Below, one piece after another: positions 9,222 to 18,512 of a DNA stretch of 64,000 nucleotides. Source of the DNA: Dethiobacter sp. (GTDB lineage Bacteria > Bacillota > Dethiobacteria > Dethiobacterales > Dethiobacteraceae); contig DYEY01000002.1 in assembly GCA_020725465.1 (NCBI GenBank), positions 1 to 64,000 of the forward strand. The letters are read 5' to 3'. How positions within the stretch are numbered: the stretch's first letter is position 1; the number at the start of each line of letters is the position of its first letter. A program made the translations under genes and the position numbers. The notes under the pieces are model-generated. The model ran no database searches and was not told the origin of the DNA. It saw nothing but the letters and a program-made list of their open reading frames with translations.

Positions 9222-10004
9222 CTACTTTCCTTTAAATTCGGCTTTGCGCTTTTCCAGAAAGGCGCCCATTCCCTCTTTCTGGTCTTCGGTGGCAAAGGAG
9301 AGGCCAAAAACCTCCGCCTCGTAGGCCATACCGCGGGCGGCGTCCATCTCCAGGCCCTGGTTCACCGCCGACTTGGTAAGGCGGATGGCTACCGGGCCTT
9401 TGGAACCGATTTTCTCCGCCAGCGCTTTGGCGGCCGGCAGCAGCTCGGCGGCCGGGTAAACCTTGTTGACAAGGCCGATGCGGTAGGCCTCATCAGCACT
9501 GATCATGTCGCCGGTGTAGAGCAGTTCCTTGGCCCGGCCCTTGCCCACCAGGCGCGGCAGACGCTGGGTACCGGCAAATCCCGGCGGTACTCCCAGGTTA
9601 ACCTCCGGTTGACCGAACCTGGCGTTCTCCGAGGCCAGGCGGATATCACAGGCCATGGCCAGTTCACAGCCGCCGCCCAGGGCAAAGCCATTTACCGCGG
9701 CAATCACCGGCTGTGGCAGGTTCTCGATCTTATTTAAGACCGCCTGTCCCAGCAGGGCAAAGTTGCGGGCTTCCACCGGGTTTAAATCCTTCATGAAAGC
9801 GATGTCTGCGCCGGCCACAAAAGCTTTTTCACCGGCCCCGGTAATAATCACAGCGCTGAGCGACTTATCGGCGCCCAGCTCGTCAAAAGCCCGGTCCAGC
9901 TCTTTTAAGGTGTCAGCGTTGAGGGCGTTCAGCGCCTTGGGGCGGTTTACCGTAATAACCGCCACAGCCCCCTCCCGTTCCAGCAGGATGTTTTCGTAGG
10001 ACAT
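9222..10004 (-). CDS. crt: Enoyl-CoA hydratase/crotonase
   Basis: 260-residue crotonase-fold hydratase, converting crotonyl-CoA to 3-hydroxybutyryl-CoA. CoA-binding loop AFVAGADI and the oxyanion/catalytic region GFALGGGCELAMACD are clear; the second catalytic Glu is in FGQPEVNLGVPPGFAGTQRL. Length is normal. It is placed between the 3-hydroxyacyl-CoA dehydrogenase and acyl-CoA dehydrogenase genes, matching pathway order. Confidence 0.94.
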   Translation of the reverse strand: MSYENILLEREGAVAVITVNRPKALNALNADTLKELDRAFDELGADKSLSAVIITGAGEKAFVAGADIAFMKDLNPVEARNFALLGQAVLNKIENLPQPVIAAVNGFALGGGCELAMACDIRLASENARFGQPEVNLGVPPGFAGTQRLPRLVGKGRAKELLYTGDMISADEAYRIGLVNKVYPAAELLPAAKALAEKIGSKGPVAIRLTKSAVNQGLEMDAARGMAYEAEVFGLSFATEDQKEGMGAFLEKRKAEFKGK

Positions 10005-10038
10005 TTTGGTACACCTCTCAGTTTAATTTTCTTTGCCC

Positions 10039-10890
10039 TCAGGAGTAAGTGTAAAAACCTCTGCCGGATTTGCGCCCGAGCCAGCCCGCGGTCACATATT
10101 TCCTGAGAAGCGGGCAGGGCCGGTACTTGGAATCACGGAAGCCTTCGTACAGCACCTCCATGATGGCCAGGCAGGTATCCAGGCCGATAAGGTCTGCCAG
10201 GGCCAGCGGCCCCATGGGATGGTTCATGCCCAGCCTCATCACGGTATCAATGCCCTCCACGGTACCCACGCCTTCCATCAGGCAGTAAACCGCCTCGTTG
10301 ATCATGGGCAAAAGTATCCGGTTGGACACAAAACCGGGAAAGTCGTTGACCTCTACCGGCACCTTGTCCAGCTTTTTGGCCAGGTCTTCCACCACCCGGT
10401 AGGTCTCGTCATCGGTGGCGATGCCGCGGATAACCTCTACCAGTTTCATTACCGGCACCGGGTTCATGAAATGCATACCGATAACTTTGTTCGGCCGCCC
10501 GGTGGCGGCGGCAATCTGGGTTATGGGCAAAGACGAGGTATTGCTGGCCAGAATGGTGTGCGCGGGACAGATCCGGTCCAGTGCGGCAAAAGTCTCGTTT
10601 TTCAGTTTGGCGTCCTCGATGATGGCCTCAATAACCATATCGGCCGCCGCCCCGTCGTCCAGGGTCAGCGTGGTCTTAATCCGGCCTATCACGGCGTCCT
10701 TTTCTTCCGCCGTCATGCGGCCTTTTTCCACGTTCCGCTGCAGGTTCTTGTCGATAACCTTCATGCCCCGCTCAATAAAAGCGTCACTGATGTCACGCAA
10801 AATCACGCTGTAACCCGCCTGGGCGCAGACCTGGGCAATACCGCTGCCCATCTGTCCCGCCCCCAGTACCATGATGGTTTTAATTTCCAC
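10039..10890 (-). CDS. hbd: 3-Hydroxybutyryl-CoA dehydrogenase
   Basis: 283-residue NAD(P)-dependent dehydrogenase oxidising (S)-3-hydroxybutyryl-CoA to acetoacetyl-CoA. N-terminal Rossmann motif [13 protein letters not shown], catalytic [13 protein letters not shown], and the C-terminal dimerisation domain with [16 protein letters not shown] and a KSGRGFYTY end are seen. Typical family length. The start is 14 nt after the thiolase stop. Confidence 0.95.
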   Translation of the reverse strand: MEIKTIMVLGAGQMGSGIAQVCAQAGYSVILRDISDAFIERGMKVIDKNLQRNVEKGRMTAEEKDAVIGRIKTTLTLDDGAAADMVIEAIIEDAKLKNETFAALDRICPAHTILASNTSSLPITQIAAATGRPNKVIGMHFMNPVPVMKLVEVIRGIATDDETYRVVEDLAKKLDKVPVEVNDFPGFVSNRILLPMINEAVYCLMEGVGTVEGIDTVMRLGMNHPMGPLALADLIGLDTCLAIMEVLYEGFRDSKYRPCPLLRKYVTAGWLGRKSGRGFYTYS

Positions 10891-10903
10891 TCTTCTTCCT
10901 CCT

Positions 10904-12091
10904 TTACCGGTCTTCCAGCCGTACGATGGTGGCTTCGCCCTGGGCCGCCCCGCTGCAGATGGTGGCCAGGCCGTATTCCACGCCGCGCCGGCGCATTTCC
11001 GAAATCAAAGTCATAAGTATCCGGCCGCCGCTTGCTCCGATGGGATGCCCAATCGCCACCGCGCCGCCGTTTACGTTCACAACCTCAGGGTTCCAGCCGC
11101 CCAGACGGATGGAAGTCAGGGCCACGGCGGCGAAAGCTTCGTTGACTTCAATCAACCCCATCTGATCCGCTGTCAGACCGGCTTTGGCCAACGCCACCCT
11201 GGCCGCCAGAGCCGGCACAGTAGCTATATATGGCGGCGCCGCCGAGGCCGCTCCCTGGGAGACGATGCGGGCCAGCGGTCTTACTCCCAGTTCCGCCGCT
11301 TTCTCCCTGGACATCAGGACAAGGGCCGAGGCTCCGTCGGAGATGGGGGGAGCGTTACCTGCCGTCACGCTGGCTCCTTTCTTAAACACCGGAGGCAACT
11401 TGGCCAAAACCTCCAGCGTGGTGCCGCGGCGCACGCACTCATCGGTGTCAAACAAGACCGGGTCGCCCTTTTTCTGCGGAATGGCTACGGGAAATATTTC
11501 TTCCTTCAGGCGGCCGGCATCTATGGCCGCTGCCGCCAGCGTCTGGCTGCGCAGAGCCCACTCGTCCTGCTCCTGGCGCGTGATACCAAACTCCTCGGCA
11601 ACGTCACCGCCGTGGACACCCATGTGGACATCGTGCACCGCACACCACAGGCCGTCCCGGATCATGGCATCCACAACCTGCCCGTGGCCCATACGAAAGC
11701 CCGTCCGCGCCTTTTCCACCAGGTAAGGTGCCGCCGACATGTTTTCCATACCGCCGGCCACCACGATATCCGCCTCGCCACAGCGGATCATCATGTCCCC
11801 CAGGTTCACCGCCCGCAGGCTGGAGGCGCAGACTTTACCAATGGTGTCAGAGGGCACCTCCACCGGCAAACCGGCCCTTATGGTGGCCTGCCGCGACGGA
11901 ATCTGGCCGGCGCCGGCCTGTACCACCATGCCCATCAGGACGTAGTCCACCATCCCGCCTTCGATTTTGGCCCTGCTTAGCGCCTCTTTCACCGCCAGCG
12001 CGCCCAGTTCCACCGCCGGGATATCCTTAAGAGTGCCTAAAAAAGATCCGAATGGGGTCCTCGCGTAACTTACAATTACCGTCTCCGCCAT
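10904..12091 (-). CDS. thlA: Acetyl-CoA C-acetyltransferase (thiolase)
   Basis: 395-residue thiolase that splits acetoacetyl-CoA with CoA to two acetyl-CoA in the oxidative direction. Catalytic Cys is in [10 protein letters not shown] (about residue 89), the covering loop holds GGMENMS, and the C-terminal GHPIGASG and CSGAAQG motifs carry the catalytic His and second Cys. The start is placed at the ATG at 12091, preceded by AAAGAGGTGAG; an upstream ATG in the same frame lacks a ribosome binding site. It is the first gene of the acyl-CoA operon, so the operon promoter should lie in 12092-12400. Confidence 0.94.
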   Translation of the reverse strand: MAETVIVSYARTPFGSFLGTLKDIPAVELGALAVKEALSRAKIEGGMVDYVLMGMVVQAGAGQIPSRQATIRAGLPVEVPSDTIGKVCASSLRAVNLGDMMIRCGEADIVVAGGMENMSAAPYLVEKARTGFRMGHGQVVDAMIRDGLWCAVHDVHMGVHGGDVAEEFGITRQEQDEWALRSQTLAAAAIDAGRLKEEIFPVAIPQKKGDPVLFDTDECVRRGTTLEVLAKLPPVFKKGASVTAGNAPPISDGASALVLMSREKAAELGVRPLARIVSQGAASAAPPYIATVPALAARVALAKAGLTADQMGLIEVNEAFAAVALTSIRLGGWNPEVVNVNGGAVAIGHPIGASGGRILMTLISEMRRRGVEYGLATICSGAAQGEATIVRLEDR

Positions 12092-12241
12092 GAACTCACC
12101 TCTTTCTTTCCTGGTTTCTGAACCGCCCGTAAACACAAAAATACTCCGTAAAGGCAACTTTTACCTGCCTTGCGTCCGGAAAAATCTGAAAATTACAATT
12201 CGGGCAGGAAATATTCTAAAATAACGAATAGATAAAATTTT

Positions 12242-12335
12242 AGCAATATTCTGGACAGCTGATGCACTACAGAATAGCACCTTATGTCGCCATCTGATGC
12301 ATTAATACATAATTTCCTATGTATACCGGCATCAG
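12242..12335 (-). promoter_or_regulatory. Putative control region of the acyl-CoA operon: three heptamers spaced exactly 35 bp
   Basis: CTGATGC occurs at 12259-12265 and 12294-12300 and in reverse as GCATCAG at 12329-12335, with start-to-start spacing of 35 bp each. A 6-bp inverted repeat ATACAT-N8-ATGTAT (12305-12324) lies between the last two. Just downstream on the minus strand, TGTCCAG-N4-TTGC (12257-12242) has the spacing and the -12 half of a sigma-54 promoter, but its -24 half is poor because the GG is lost. A sigma-A reading TTGCTA-N17-TATTTT is also possible. Binding of the adjacent sigma-54 activator is only an inference. Confidence 0.35.
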
Positions 12336-12401
12336 GCATCTCTATTTTATATTTCGACCACCCGTAAAAAATTCCTGCCTGTAATTTATTAATTGAAATT
12401 G

Positions 12402-12433
12402 AAAAAGCGCGGCCGCTTCCGGCACAGCGCTTT
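12402..12433 (-). terminator. Intrinsic terminator of the purine operon
   Basis: On the minus strand a 7-bp stem AAAGCGC/GCGCTTT encloses a second GCCG/CGGC stem and ends in GCGCTTTTTC. It lies about 160 nt past the purD stop and upstream of the acyl-CoA operon, separating the two transcription units. Confidence 0.75.
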
Positions 12434-12548
12434 GGAACTCCTTAACCTCCTTAGTGTTTCACCGCCCAGCCAGCCGGTCACCTCCACCGGCAGCCTGTTA
12501 AACAATTTTTGACCGATATTATACAGGTAAATGTTTTCTGTAGAAAGA

Positions 12549-12594
12549 TGACAAAAGAACCGTCCCCGTGTCACCCCGTGTCAACCCTGTGTCA
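12549..12594. repeat. GACACGGGGACGG-type interspersed repeat at the end of purD
   Basis: Three near-identical direct repeats (CCCCGTGTCA twice, then ACCCTGTGTCA) run at 12564-12594, next to TGACAAAAGAACCGTCCCC. Read on the minus strand this gives TGACACGGGGACGG followed by TTCTTTTGTCA, a short sequence that I recall recurring between genes in many bacterial genomes. The last copy overlaps the purD stop codon. Function is unknown. Confidence 0.55.
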
Positions 12595-13863
12595 GGATTG
12601 GAGAGCGCGGTGGCCGATGTCGCGGCGATAATGGGCGCCTTGGAAGCGGATTTTGGCGACGGCGGCATAGGCCCGGTTAACGGCGGCGGCCAGGGTTTCG
12701 CCTCTGGCGGTAACGCTGAGGACGCGCCCGCCGGCGGTGACGATTTTACCGCCTTTCCTGGCGGTGCCGGCGTGGAAGACGTAGGTGCCCTCCACCGTGG
12801 CAGCTTCTTCCAGTCCTTCGATTATCCAGCCTTTTTCATATGTTCCGGGGTAACCGCCGGAGGCCATGACGACGCAGGCGGTATGATCGTCGCTCCAGCG
12901 CAGTTTCCGCTCCGACAGGTTGTTGTTGATTACATCCAGCATTACCTCCGCCAGGTCACTCTCCAGGCGCGGCAGGACCACCTGGCATTCCGGGTCGCCG
13001 AAGCGGGCGTTGTATTCCAGAACTTTGGGACCGTCTGCGGTGATCATAAGGCCGGCGTAGAGAACTCCCTTAAAAGTAATGCCCTCACGGCGCAGACCAG
13101 TGATGGTGGGATAAAGGATCTCTTTTTCCACCCGGGCCATAAGCTCCGGGGTTAGTACCGGAGCGGGAGAATAAGCACCCATGCCTCCGGTGTTGGGACC
13201 GGTGTCACCGTCATAGGCGGCCTTGTGATCCTGGGAGGAGACCATGGGTATAACCGCTTCGCCGTCGGTGAAAGCCAAGACCGAAACTTCTTCGCCATCC
13301 AGGAACTCTTCTATGATGACCCTGTCGCCGGCAGCGCCGAACTCCTTCTGTATCATGATGCGCTCCACCGCCTCCCGCGCTTCGGCCGGGGTGCGTGCTA
13401 CCACCACCCCTTTGCCGGCGGCCAGGCCGTCGGCTTTAACCACCACGGGGGGTGCCAGCTTATCAAGGTAGGCCAGGGCGGGTGCTGCTTCCTCAAAAGT
13501 GTGGCTGGCCGCCGTGGGTATGTTGTATTTCAGCATCAGTTTCTTGGCAAAGGCCTTGCTGCCCTCCAGCCGGGCCGCTTCTTTGTTTGGCCCAAAGGCC
13601 GGGATACCGGCGGCAGTCAGCTCATCCACCAGGCCAGCGGCAAGCGGGGCTTCCGGCCCCACCACCACCAGTTCCACTTCCTTCAGGATGGCCAGGCGTA
13701 CCAGGCCCGGTATATCCATGACGTCCACCTTGACACATTCGGCAGTCGCCTCTATGCCGGCGTTGCCCGGCGCACAGTAAATCTTATTGACACGGGGGCT
13801 TTGGCTCAGTTTCCAGCAGAGAGTGTGCTCGCGCCCGCCGCTGCCTACCACCAGTACGCGCAT
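12592..13863 (-). CDS. purD: Phosphoribosylamine-glycine ligase
   Basis: 423-residue ATP-grasp enzyme joining 5-phosphoribosylamine and glycine (GARS, second step of purine synthesis). N-terminal VVGSGGREHTLCWKL, ATP-grasp segments VVVKADGLAAGKGVVVA and EFLDGEEVSVLAF, and the C-terminal HAGTARKGGKIVTAGGRVL are characteristic. Last gene of the purine operon, 10 nt after purH. Confidence 0.97.
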   Translation of the reverse strand: MRVLVVGSGGREHTLCWKLSQSPRVNKIYCAPGNAGIEATAECVKVDVMDIPGLVRLAILKEVELVVVGPEAPLAAGLVDELTAAGIPAFGPNKEAARLEGSKAFAKKLMLKYNIPTAASHTFEEAAPALAYLDKLAPPVVVKADGLAAGKGVVVARTPAEAREAVERIMIQKEFGAAGDRVIIEEFLDGEEVSVLAFTDGEAVIPMVSSQDHKAAYDGDTGPNTGGMGAYSPAPVLTPELMARVEKEILYPTITGLRREGITFKGVLYAGLMITADGPKVLEYNARFGDPECQVVLPRLESDLAEVMLDVINNNLSERKLRWSDDHTACVVMASGGYPGTYEKGWIIEGLEEAATVEGTYVFHAGTARKGGKIVTAGGRVLSVTARGETLAAAVNRAYAAVAKIRFQGAHYRRDIGHRALQS

Positions 13864-13873
13864 CAGATCACCC

Positions 13874-15415
13874 CTAGTGCTTGAAGTAGCGGCGGCCGGT
13901 CATCATCATGGCGATGCCGTGCTCGTCGCAGGCCTGGGTAGATTCCTGGTCCTTAAGCGACCCGCCCGGCTGTACGATGGCTTTGACACCAGCCCTGGCC
14001 GCTTCATCCACGGTGTCACGGAAGGGAAAGAAAGCGTCAGAGCCAAGGACGCTGCCTTTGGCCCTGTCTCCGGCCTGGGCAATGGCGATGCGGGCGGCGC
14101 CTACCCGGTTCATCTGGCCGGCACCGATACCTACGGTGGCGCCGTCTTTGACCAGGACGATGGCGTTGGACTTGACATGCTTGACCACTTTCATGGCGAA
14201 AATCATGTCGGAGAGGGTTTTATCGTCGGCACGGGCCGTGGTGACGGCACCCCAGGCGGCGGAGGTCACCGGTTCGTTGTCCAGGGTCTGCAAAAGCAGG
14301 CCACCGGAGACCTTTTTAAAATCAAAGGTGGGGCGTTCCGCGGGCAGGGGCGCCTGCAGAACGCGCAGGTCCTTTTTCTCTTTGAGGATGGACAGGGCCT
14401 TTTCTTCAAAACCAGGGGCAATGATGACCTCCAGGAATATCTCGGCCATCTTGGCTGCGGTTTTGGCATCCAAAGTGCGGTTTACCGCCACGATGCCGCC
14501 AAAGATGGATACCGGGTCGGAGGCAAAAGCACGGGCGTAAGCGTCAAAGAGATCTTTACCCACCGCCACGCCGCAGGGGGTGGCGTGCTTGACGGCCACC
14601 GCAGCGGGCTGGTCGAATTCCTGCACCAGGTCCCAGGCGGCGTTTAAGTCATTTAAGTTGTTAAAGGAGAGTTCACGGCCATGGAGCTGGACAGCCCCGG
14701 CCAGGGTGCCGGGAGCGGGATTGGGTTCGCGGTAAAAGGCGGCCTGCTGCTGCGGGTTTTCACCGTAACGGAGTTCCTGAACCTTGGTGTAGGACAAAAC
14801 CAGCGTCCCGGGGAAGGTGGAGGCGCCATAGAGTTTCCGTTGCAGCCAGGAACTGATCATGGCATCGTATTCGGCGGTGTGGGAGAAAGCCTCCACGGCC
14901 AGGGCAAAACGGGTCTCGTCGCTGACCCGGCCGCTCTCTTTCAGCTCGGAGAGTACCTGGCTGTAGCGGGCGGGGTTAACCACCACGGTGACGTGGTTAA
15001 AGTTCTTGGCGGCAGCGCGCACCATGGTGGGGCCGCCGATGTCGATGTTCTCAACCGCCTCCTCCAGGGTAACGCCGGGTTTGGCCACCGTTTGGGCAAA
15101 AGGATAAAGGTTGACGCAGACCAGGTCGATGGCGCCGATACCGTGGGCTTCCAGCTGCAACCTGTGCTCTTCCAGGTCGCGGCGAGCCAGTATCCCGCCG
15201 TGGATTATGGGGTGCAGCGTTTTGACGCGACCGTCCAGTATCTCAGGAAAACCGGTAGCCTCGGAAACGCTTTTGACCGGCACCCCTGCTTCAGACAGTG
15301 CTTTCTTGGTGCCGCCGGTGGAAAGGATGGTGAAACCCAGTTCGGCAAGTCCTCTGCCGAAATCCACCAGGCCCGTTTTGTCCGAGACGCTGAGCAGAGC
15401 CAGTTTAGTCTTCAT
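13874..15415 (-). CDS. purH: Bifunctional AICAR formyltransferase / IMP cyclohydrolase
   Basis: 513-residue enzyme for the last two steps to IMP. The N-terminal MGS-like cyclohydrolase domain (about 1-190) has LLSVSDKTGL and STGGTKKAL; the C-terminal AICAR transformylase domain carries ELRYGENPQQQA, KHATPCGVA and SDAFFPFRD. I place the start at 15415, where the family sequence begins, overlapping the purN 3' end by 11 nt; a longer in-frame extension is just purN in another frame. Confidence 0.96.
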   Translation of the reverse strand: MKTKLALLSVSDKTGLVDFGRGLAELGFTILSTGGTKKALSEAGVPVKSVSEATGFPEILDGRVKTLHPIIHGGILARRDLEEHRLQLEAHGIGAIDLVCVNLYPFAQTVAKPGVTLEEAVENIDIGGPTMVRAAAKNFNHVTVVVNPARYSQVLSELKESGRVSDETRFALAVEAFSHTAEYDAMISSWLQRKLYGASTFPGTLVLSYTKVQELRYGENPQQQAAFYREPNPAPGTLAGAVQLHGRELSFNNLNDLNAAWDLVQEFDQPAAVAVKHATPCGVAVGKDLFDAYARAFASDPVSIFGGIVAVNRTLDAKTAAKMAEIFLEVIIAPGFEEKALSILKEKKDLRVLQAPLPAERPTFDFKKVSGGLLLQTLDNEPVTSAAWGAVTTARADDKTLSDMIFAMKVVKHVKSNAIVLVKDGATVGIGAGQMNRVGAARIAIAQAGDRAKGSVLGSDAFFPFRDTVDEAARAGVKAIVQPGGSLKDQESTQACDEHGIAMMMTGRRYFKH

Positions 15416-16016
15416 CGATGATACACCTTCTTCCTTTGATGGTGACTTTATCGTTAAGGACCAGATGGATGGCCCTGGGGTAGAGGCGGTGTTCCACGGC
15501 ATGGATGCGTTGGTGCAGGGTTTCCGTGGTATCGTTATCATAGACCGGGACAGCTTCCTGCAGGATAATGGGGCCGGTGTCCATGCCTTCGTCCACGAAA
15601 TGGACAGTACAGCCGGTGACTTTGACGCCGTAGTTTAGGGCGTCTTCCACCCCGCGCACACCCGGGAAGGAAGGGAGAAGCGCCGGGTGGATGTTCAGGA
15701 TGCGCTGGTGAAAGCAAAGCACGAAATAAGGGGTGAGCAGGCGCATAAATCCGGCCAGCACCACCAGGTCAATCTGGCGTTTTTCCAGGTATGTAACCAG
15801 GGCGCGGTCATACTCCTCCCGGGAAGAATACTTAAGGGCACTGAAGTGCAGGGCGGGTATGCCTTTTCCCCGGGCCCGCTCCAGAGCATAGGCGTTCTTG
15901 CGGTCGCTGATGACCAGGGATACCCGCCCCCCCCGGATGTCACCCCGCTCCACCGCTTCCATGATAGCCTGCAGGTTGCTGCCGCTGCCCGAGGCCAGGA
16001 CGGCAATGTTCTTCAT
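15405..16016 (-). CDS. purN: Phosphoribosylglycinamide formyltransferase
   Basis: 203-residue folate-dependent GAR transformylase. N-terminal [12 protein letters not shown], the folate/catalytic segment [15 protein letters not shown] with the catalytic Asn-His, and [14 protein letters not shown] with the catalytic Asp are visible. Overlaps purM by 4 nt and purH by 11 nt, showing tight translational coupling. Confidence 0.96.
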   Translation of the reverse strand: MKNIAVLASGSGSNLQAIMEAVERGDIRGGRVSLVISDRKNAYALERARGKGIPALHFSALKYSSREEYDRALVTYLEKRQIDLVVLAGFMRLLTPYFVLCFHQRILNIHPALLPSFPGVRGVEDALNYGVKVTGCTVHFVDEGMDTGPIILQEAVPVYDNDTTETLHQRIHAVEHRLYPRAIHLVLNDKVTIKGRRCIIDED

Positions 16017-17056
16017 TTGCTCACCTCCCGGAAAGTAACTCCTTCACCTTTGACAACTTCGCCGATAACCGCGCTTTCCTGACTGGCGGCGCCAAGCAGC
16101 CGGATCGTTTTTTCTGCCTTCTCCGCCGGCACCACCAGGCAAAAGCCGATGCCCATATTGAATGTGCGGTACATTTCGTTCCTCTCCACCCGGCCCAGCT
16201 TACGGATTAGCTCAAAAACCGGCGGTACCGTCCAGGACGACGGGTCAAGACAGACACCAAAGCCCGCGGGCAGGCAGCGGGGCAGGTTTTCCAGGAGGCC
16301 TCCTCCGGTGATGTGGGCCATGCCGCACACGTCCACCACGGGGAGAAGGGACAGGACCGCGCGAACATAGATCTCGGTGGGGGTAAGCAGCTCCTCGCCA
16401 AGGGTTTTGCCCAGTTCCGGCACGTGCCTGTCCACCGCCCAGCCGGCCAGGTCGAAAAAGACGCGGCGGGCCAGGGAAAAGCCGTTGCTGTGCAGGCCGG
16501 AGGAAGGCAGACCGATAACGGCGTCCCCCTCCTTTATCCTGGCGCCGTCGATAAGGCGGGAGCGGTCGGCCACGCCCACGGCGAAGCCGGCCAGGTCGTA
16601 CTCGCCGTCCGGGTAGAAGCCGGGCATTTCCGCCGTCTCACCGCCAATCAGGGCGCAGCCGGCCAGCCGGCAGCCGGTGGCCACACCGCCCACAATTGCC
16701 GCCACCTTGGCGGGGTCCAGCCTGCCCACCGCCAGGTAGTCCAGGAAAAATAGCGGCTCGGCGCCCTGCACCAGGATATCGTTGACACACATGGCAACGG
16801 CGTCCTGGCCGACAGTATCGTGCTTGTCCATGAGGAAGGCGACTTTCAGCTTGGTGCCCACGCCATCGGCGCCGCTAACCAGCACCGGCTCGGGGTATTT
16901 TTTGGTGTCCAGCGCGAACAAGCCGCCAAAACCGCCGATATCACCAAGCACTTCGGGCCGGAAAGTGCTCCTGACATGGTGGCGTATCAGGCGCACCGCC
17001 TCATTGCCGGCGTCGATGTCCACACCGGCGTCTTTATACGTGGAGGCCACAGCCAT
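16013..17056 (-). CDS. purM: Phosphoribosylformylglycinamidine cyclo-ligase (AIR synthetase)
   Basis: 347-residue enzyme closing the imidazole ring. The family block [10 protein letters not shown] with the later [11 protein letters not shown] and [13 protein letters not shown] is clear. The start lies inside the 3' end of purF (23-nt overlap) and the stop overlaps purN by 4 nt. Confidence 0.96.
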   Translation of the reverse strand: MAVASTYKDAGVDIDAGNEAVRLIRHHVRSTFRPEVLGDIGGFGGLFALDTKKYPEPVLVSGADGVGTKLKVAFLMDKHDTVGQDAVAMCVNDILVQGAEPLFFLDYLAVGRLDPAKVAAIVGGVATGCRLAGCALIGGETAEMPGFYPDGEYDLAGFAVGVADRSRLIDGARIKEGDAVIGLPSSGLHSNGFSLARRVFFDLAGWAVDRHVPELGKTLGEELLTPTEIYVRAVLSLLPVVDVCGMAHITGGGLLENLPRCLPAGFGVCLDPSSWTVPPVFELIRKLGRVERNEMYRTFNMGIGFCLVVPAEKAEKTIRLLGAASQESAVIGEVVKGEGVTFREVSK

Positions 17057-18512
17057 CGCACCCCCCTTCTTCTCCGCTTTTTTCCAGGGCGTACTTGCCC
17101 GGTTGATGGTCGGCCTGGATCGGGTAGCAGCCGGAGAAGCAGGCGGTGCACATGCTTTCCGCAGGGAGACCCACCGCTTCCAGCATGCCCTGATGGCTCA
17201 GGTAACCCAGGGAGTCGGCGCCGATGCAGCGGGCGATTTCCGCCACGTTCAGGCGCGCGCCGATCAGCTCACTGGTGGTGGAAGTATCGATGCCGTAAAA
17301 ACAGGAGTGGGTGACCGGTGGCGAGCTGATCAGCACGTGGACCTCGCGGGCGCCGGCGTTGCGCAGCATCTCGACGATACGGGTGGAGGTGGTGCCGCGC
17401 ACGATAGAGTCGTCCACCATGATTACCCGCTTGCCGGACACAATCTGGCGGATGGGGTTCAGCTTCAGCTGCACACCCAGGGCCCTGATTTCCTGGGCGG
17501 GCTGAATGAAAGTGCGGCCGATGTAGCGGTTCTTGACAAAGCCCATCTCGTAGGGCAGCCCCAGTGCTTCGGCCACGCCGGAGGCAGCGGAAAGGGAGGA
17601 ATCAGGTACGCCAGTGACGATATCGGCAACAACCCGGTGTTCCGCGGCCAGGCGGCGGCCCAGGTTCTTGCGGGCCTGGTGGACGTTCCTGCCGTGCAGG
17701 TTGCTGTCCGGCCGGGCAAAATAGATAAATTCGAAGATGCAGAGGGCTTGGCTTTCCCCTTCACTGAAGCGGGAACTCCGGACACCACCTCTGTCTATAA
17801 CCACCATTTCCCCGGGTTCAACGTCCCGTTCAAACTCGGCGCCCACTGTATCAAAAGCACAGGTTTCCGAGGCAAACACATAGCCGTCCTTTACCTTGCC
17901 CAGGGAGAGGGGGCGGATTCCATGGGGGTCACGCATGGCAATCAGCCTGTCTCCGGTAAGGAGAACAAAGGTAAAAGCGCCGCGCAGGTTTTTTACCGCC
18001 TTGTACACCGCCTTCTCCGGGTCCGTTTCACCGGAACGGGCAATCAGGTGAGCGATTACCTCACTGTCAGTGGTGGTCTGGAAGATGGAGCCGCCCGCCT
18101 CCAGCTGGTGGCGCAGCTCGTGGCCGTTGACCAGGTTGCCGTTGTGAGCCACCGCCAGGTAGCCACTGTGGTAGCGGAATACCAGAGGTTGGGCGTTTAC
18201 CAGGTGGCTGGAGCCCATGGTGGAATAGCGGACATGGCCGACGGCGGCAAAGCCGTCCAGCTTCTGCTTCAGTTCACCCCGGCCGAAAACCTCGGACACC
18301 AGGCCCATACCCTTCTCCACTCTTATCTTTTTTCCGTCCGAAACGGCAATGCCGGCGCTTTCCTGGCCGCGGTGCTGCAGGGCGTACAGACCATAACAGG
18401 TCAGCTGTGCCACTGCGCCCCCCGGCATGAAGATACCAAATACCCCACACTCTTCCCTCGGCTTGTCGTCAGGGATATCTAGGCCATAAGACACGGTATT
18501 GCCCCCCGCCAT
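17034..18512 (-). CDS. purF: Amidophosphoribosyltransferase
   Basis: 492-residue first committed enzyme of purine synthesis, using PRPP and glutamine. The N-terminal propeptide (about 1-21) precedes the nucleophile Cys22 in EECGVFGIF, as in the Bacillus-type self-processed enzyme. The PRPP loop [11 protein letters not shown] and Cys residues [10 protein letters not shown] near the end, typical of the Fe-S cluster form, are visible. Overlaps purL by 34 nt and purM by 23 nt. As the PRPP-consuming step it links to the PRPP-type aptamer upstream of the operon. Confidence 0.96.
   Translation of the reverse strand: MAGGNTVSYGLDIPDDKPREECGVFGIFMPGGAVAQLTCYGLYALQHRGQESAGIAVSDGKKIRVEKGMGLVSEVFGRGELKQKLDGFAAVGHVRYSTMGSSHLVNAQPLVFRYHSGYLAVAHNGNLVNGHELRHQLEAGGSIFQTTTDSEVIAHLIARSGETDPEKAVYKAVKNLRGAFTFVLLTGDRLIAMRDPHGIRPLSLGKVKDGYVFASETCAFDTVGAEFERDVEPGEMVVIDRGGVRSSRFSEGESQALCIFEFIYFARPDSNLHGRNVHQARKNLGRRLAAEHRVVADIVTGVPDSSLSAASGVAEALGLPYEMGFVKNRYIGRTFIQPAQEIRALGVQLKLNPIRQIVSGKRVIMVDDSIVRGTTSTRIVEMLRNAGAREVHVLISSPPVTHSCFYGIDTSTTSELIGARLNVAEIARCIGADSLGYLSHQGMLEAVGLPAESMCTACFSGCYPIQADHQPGKYALEKSGEEGGCDGCGLHV

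Noticed and set aside
12389-12574. Minus-strand 61-codon frame downstream of purD
   Set aside because: It contains the purine-operon terminator at 12402-12433 and part of the interspersed repeat, and has no ribosome binding site.
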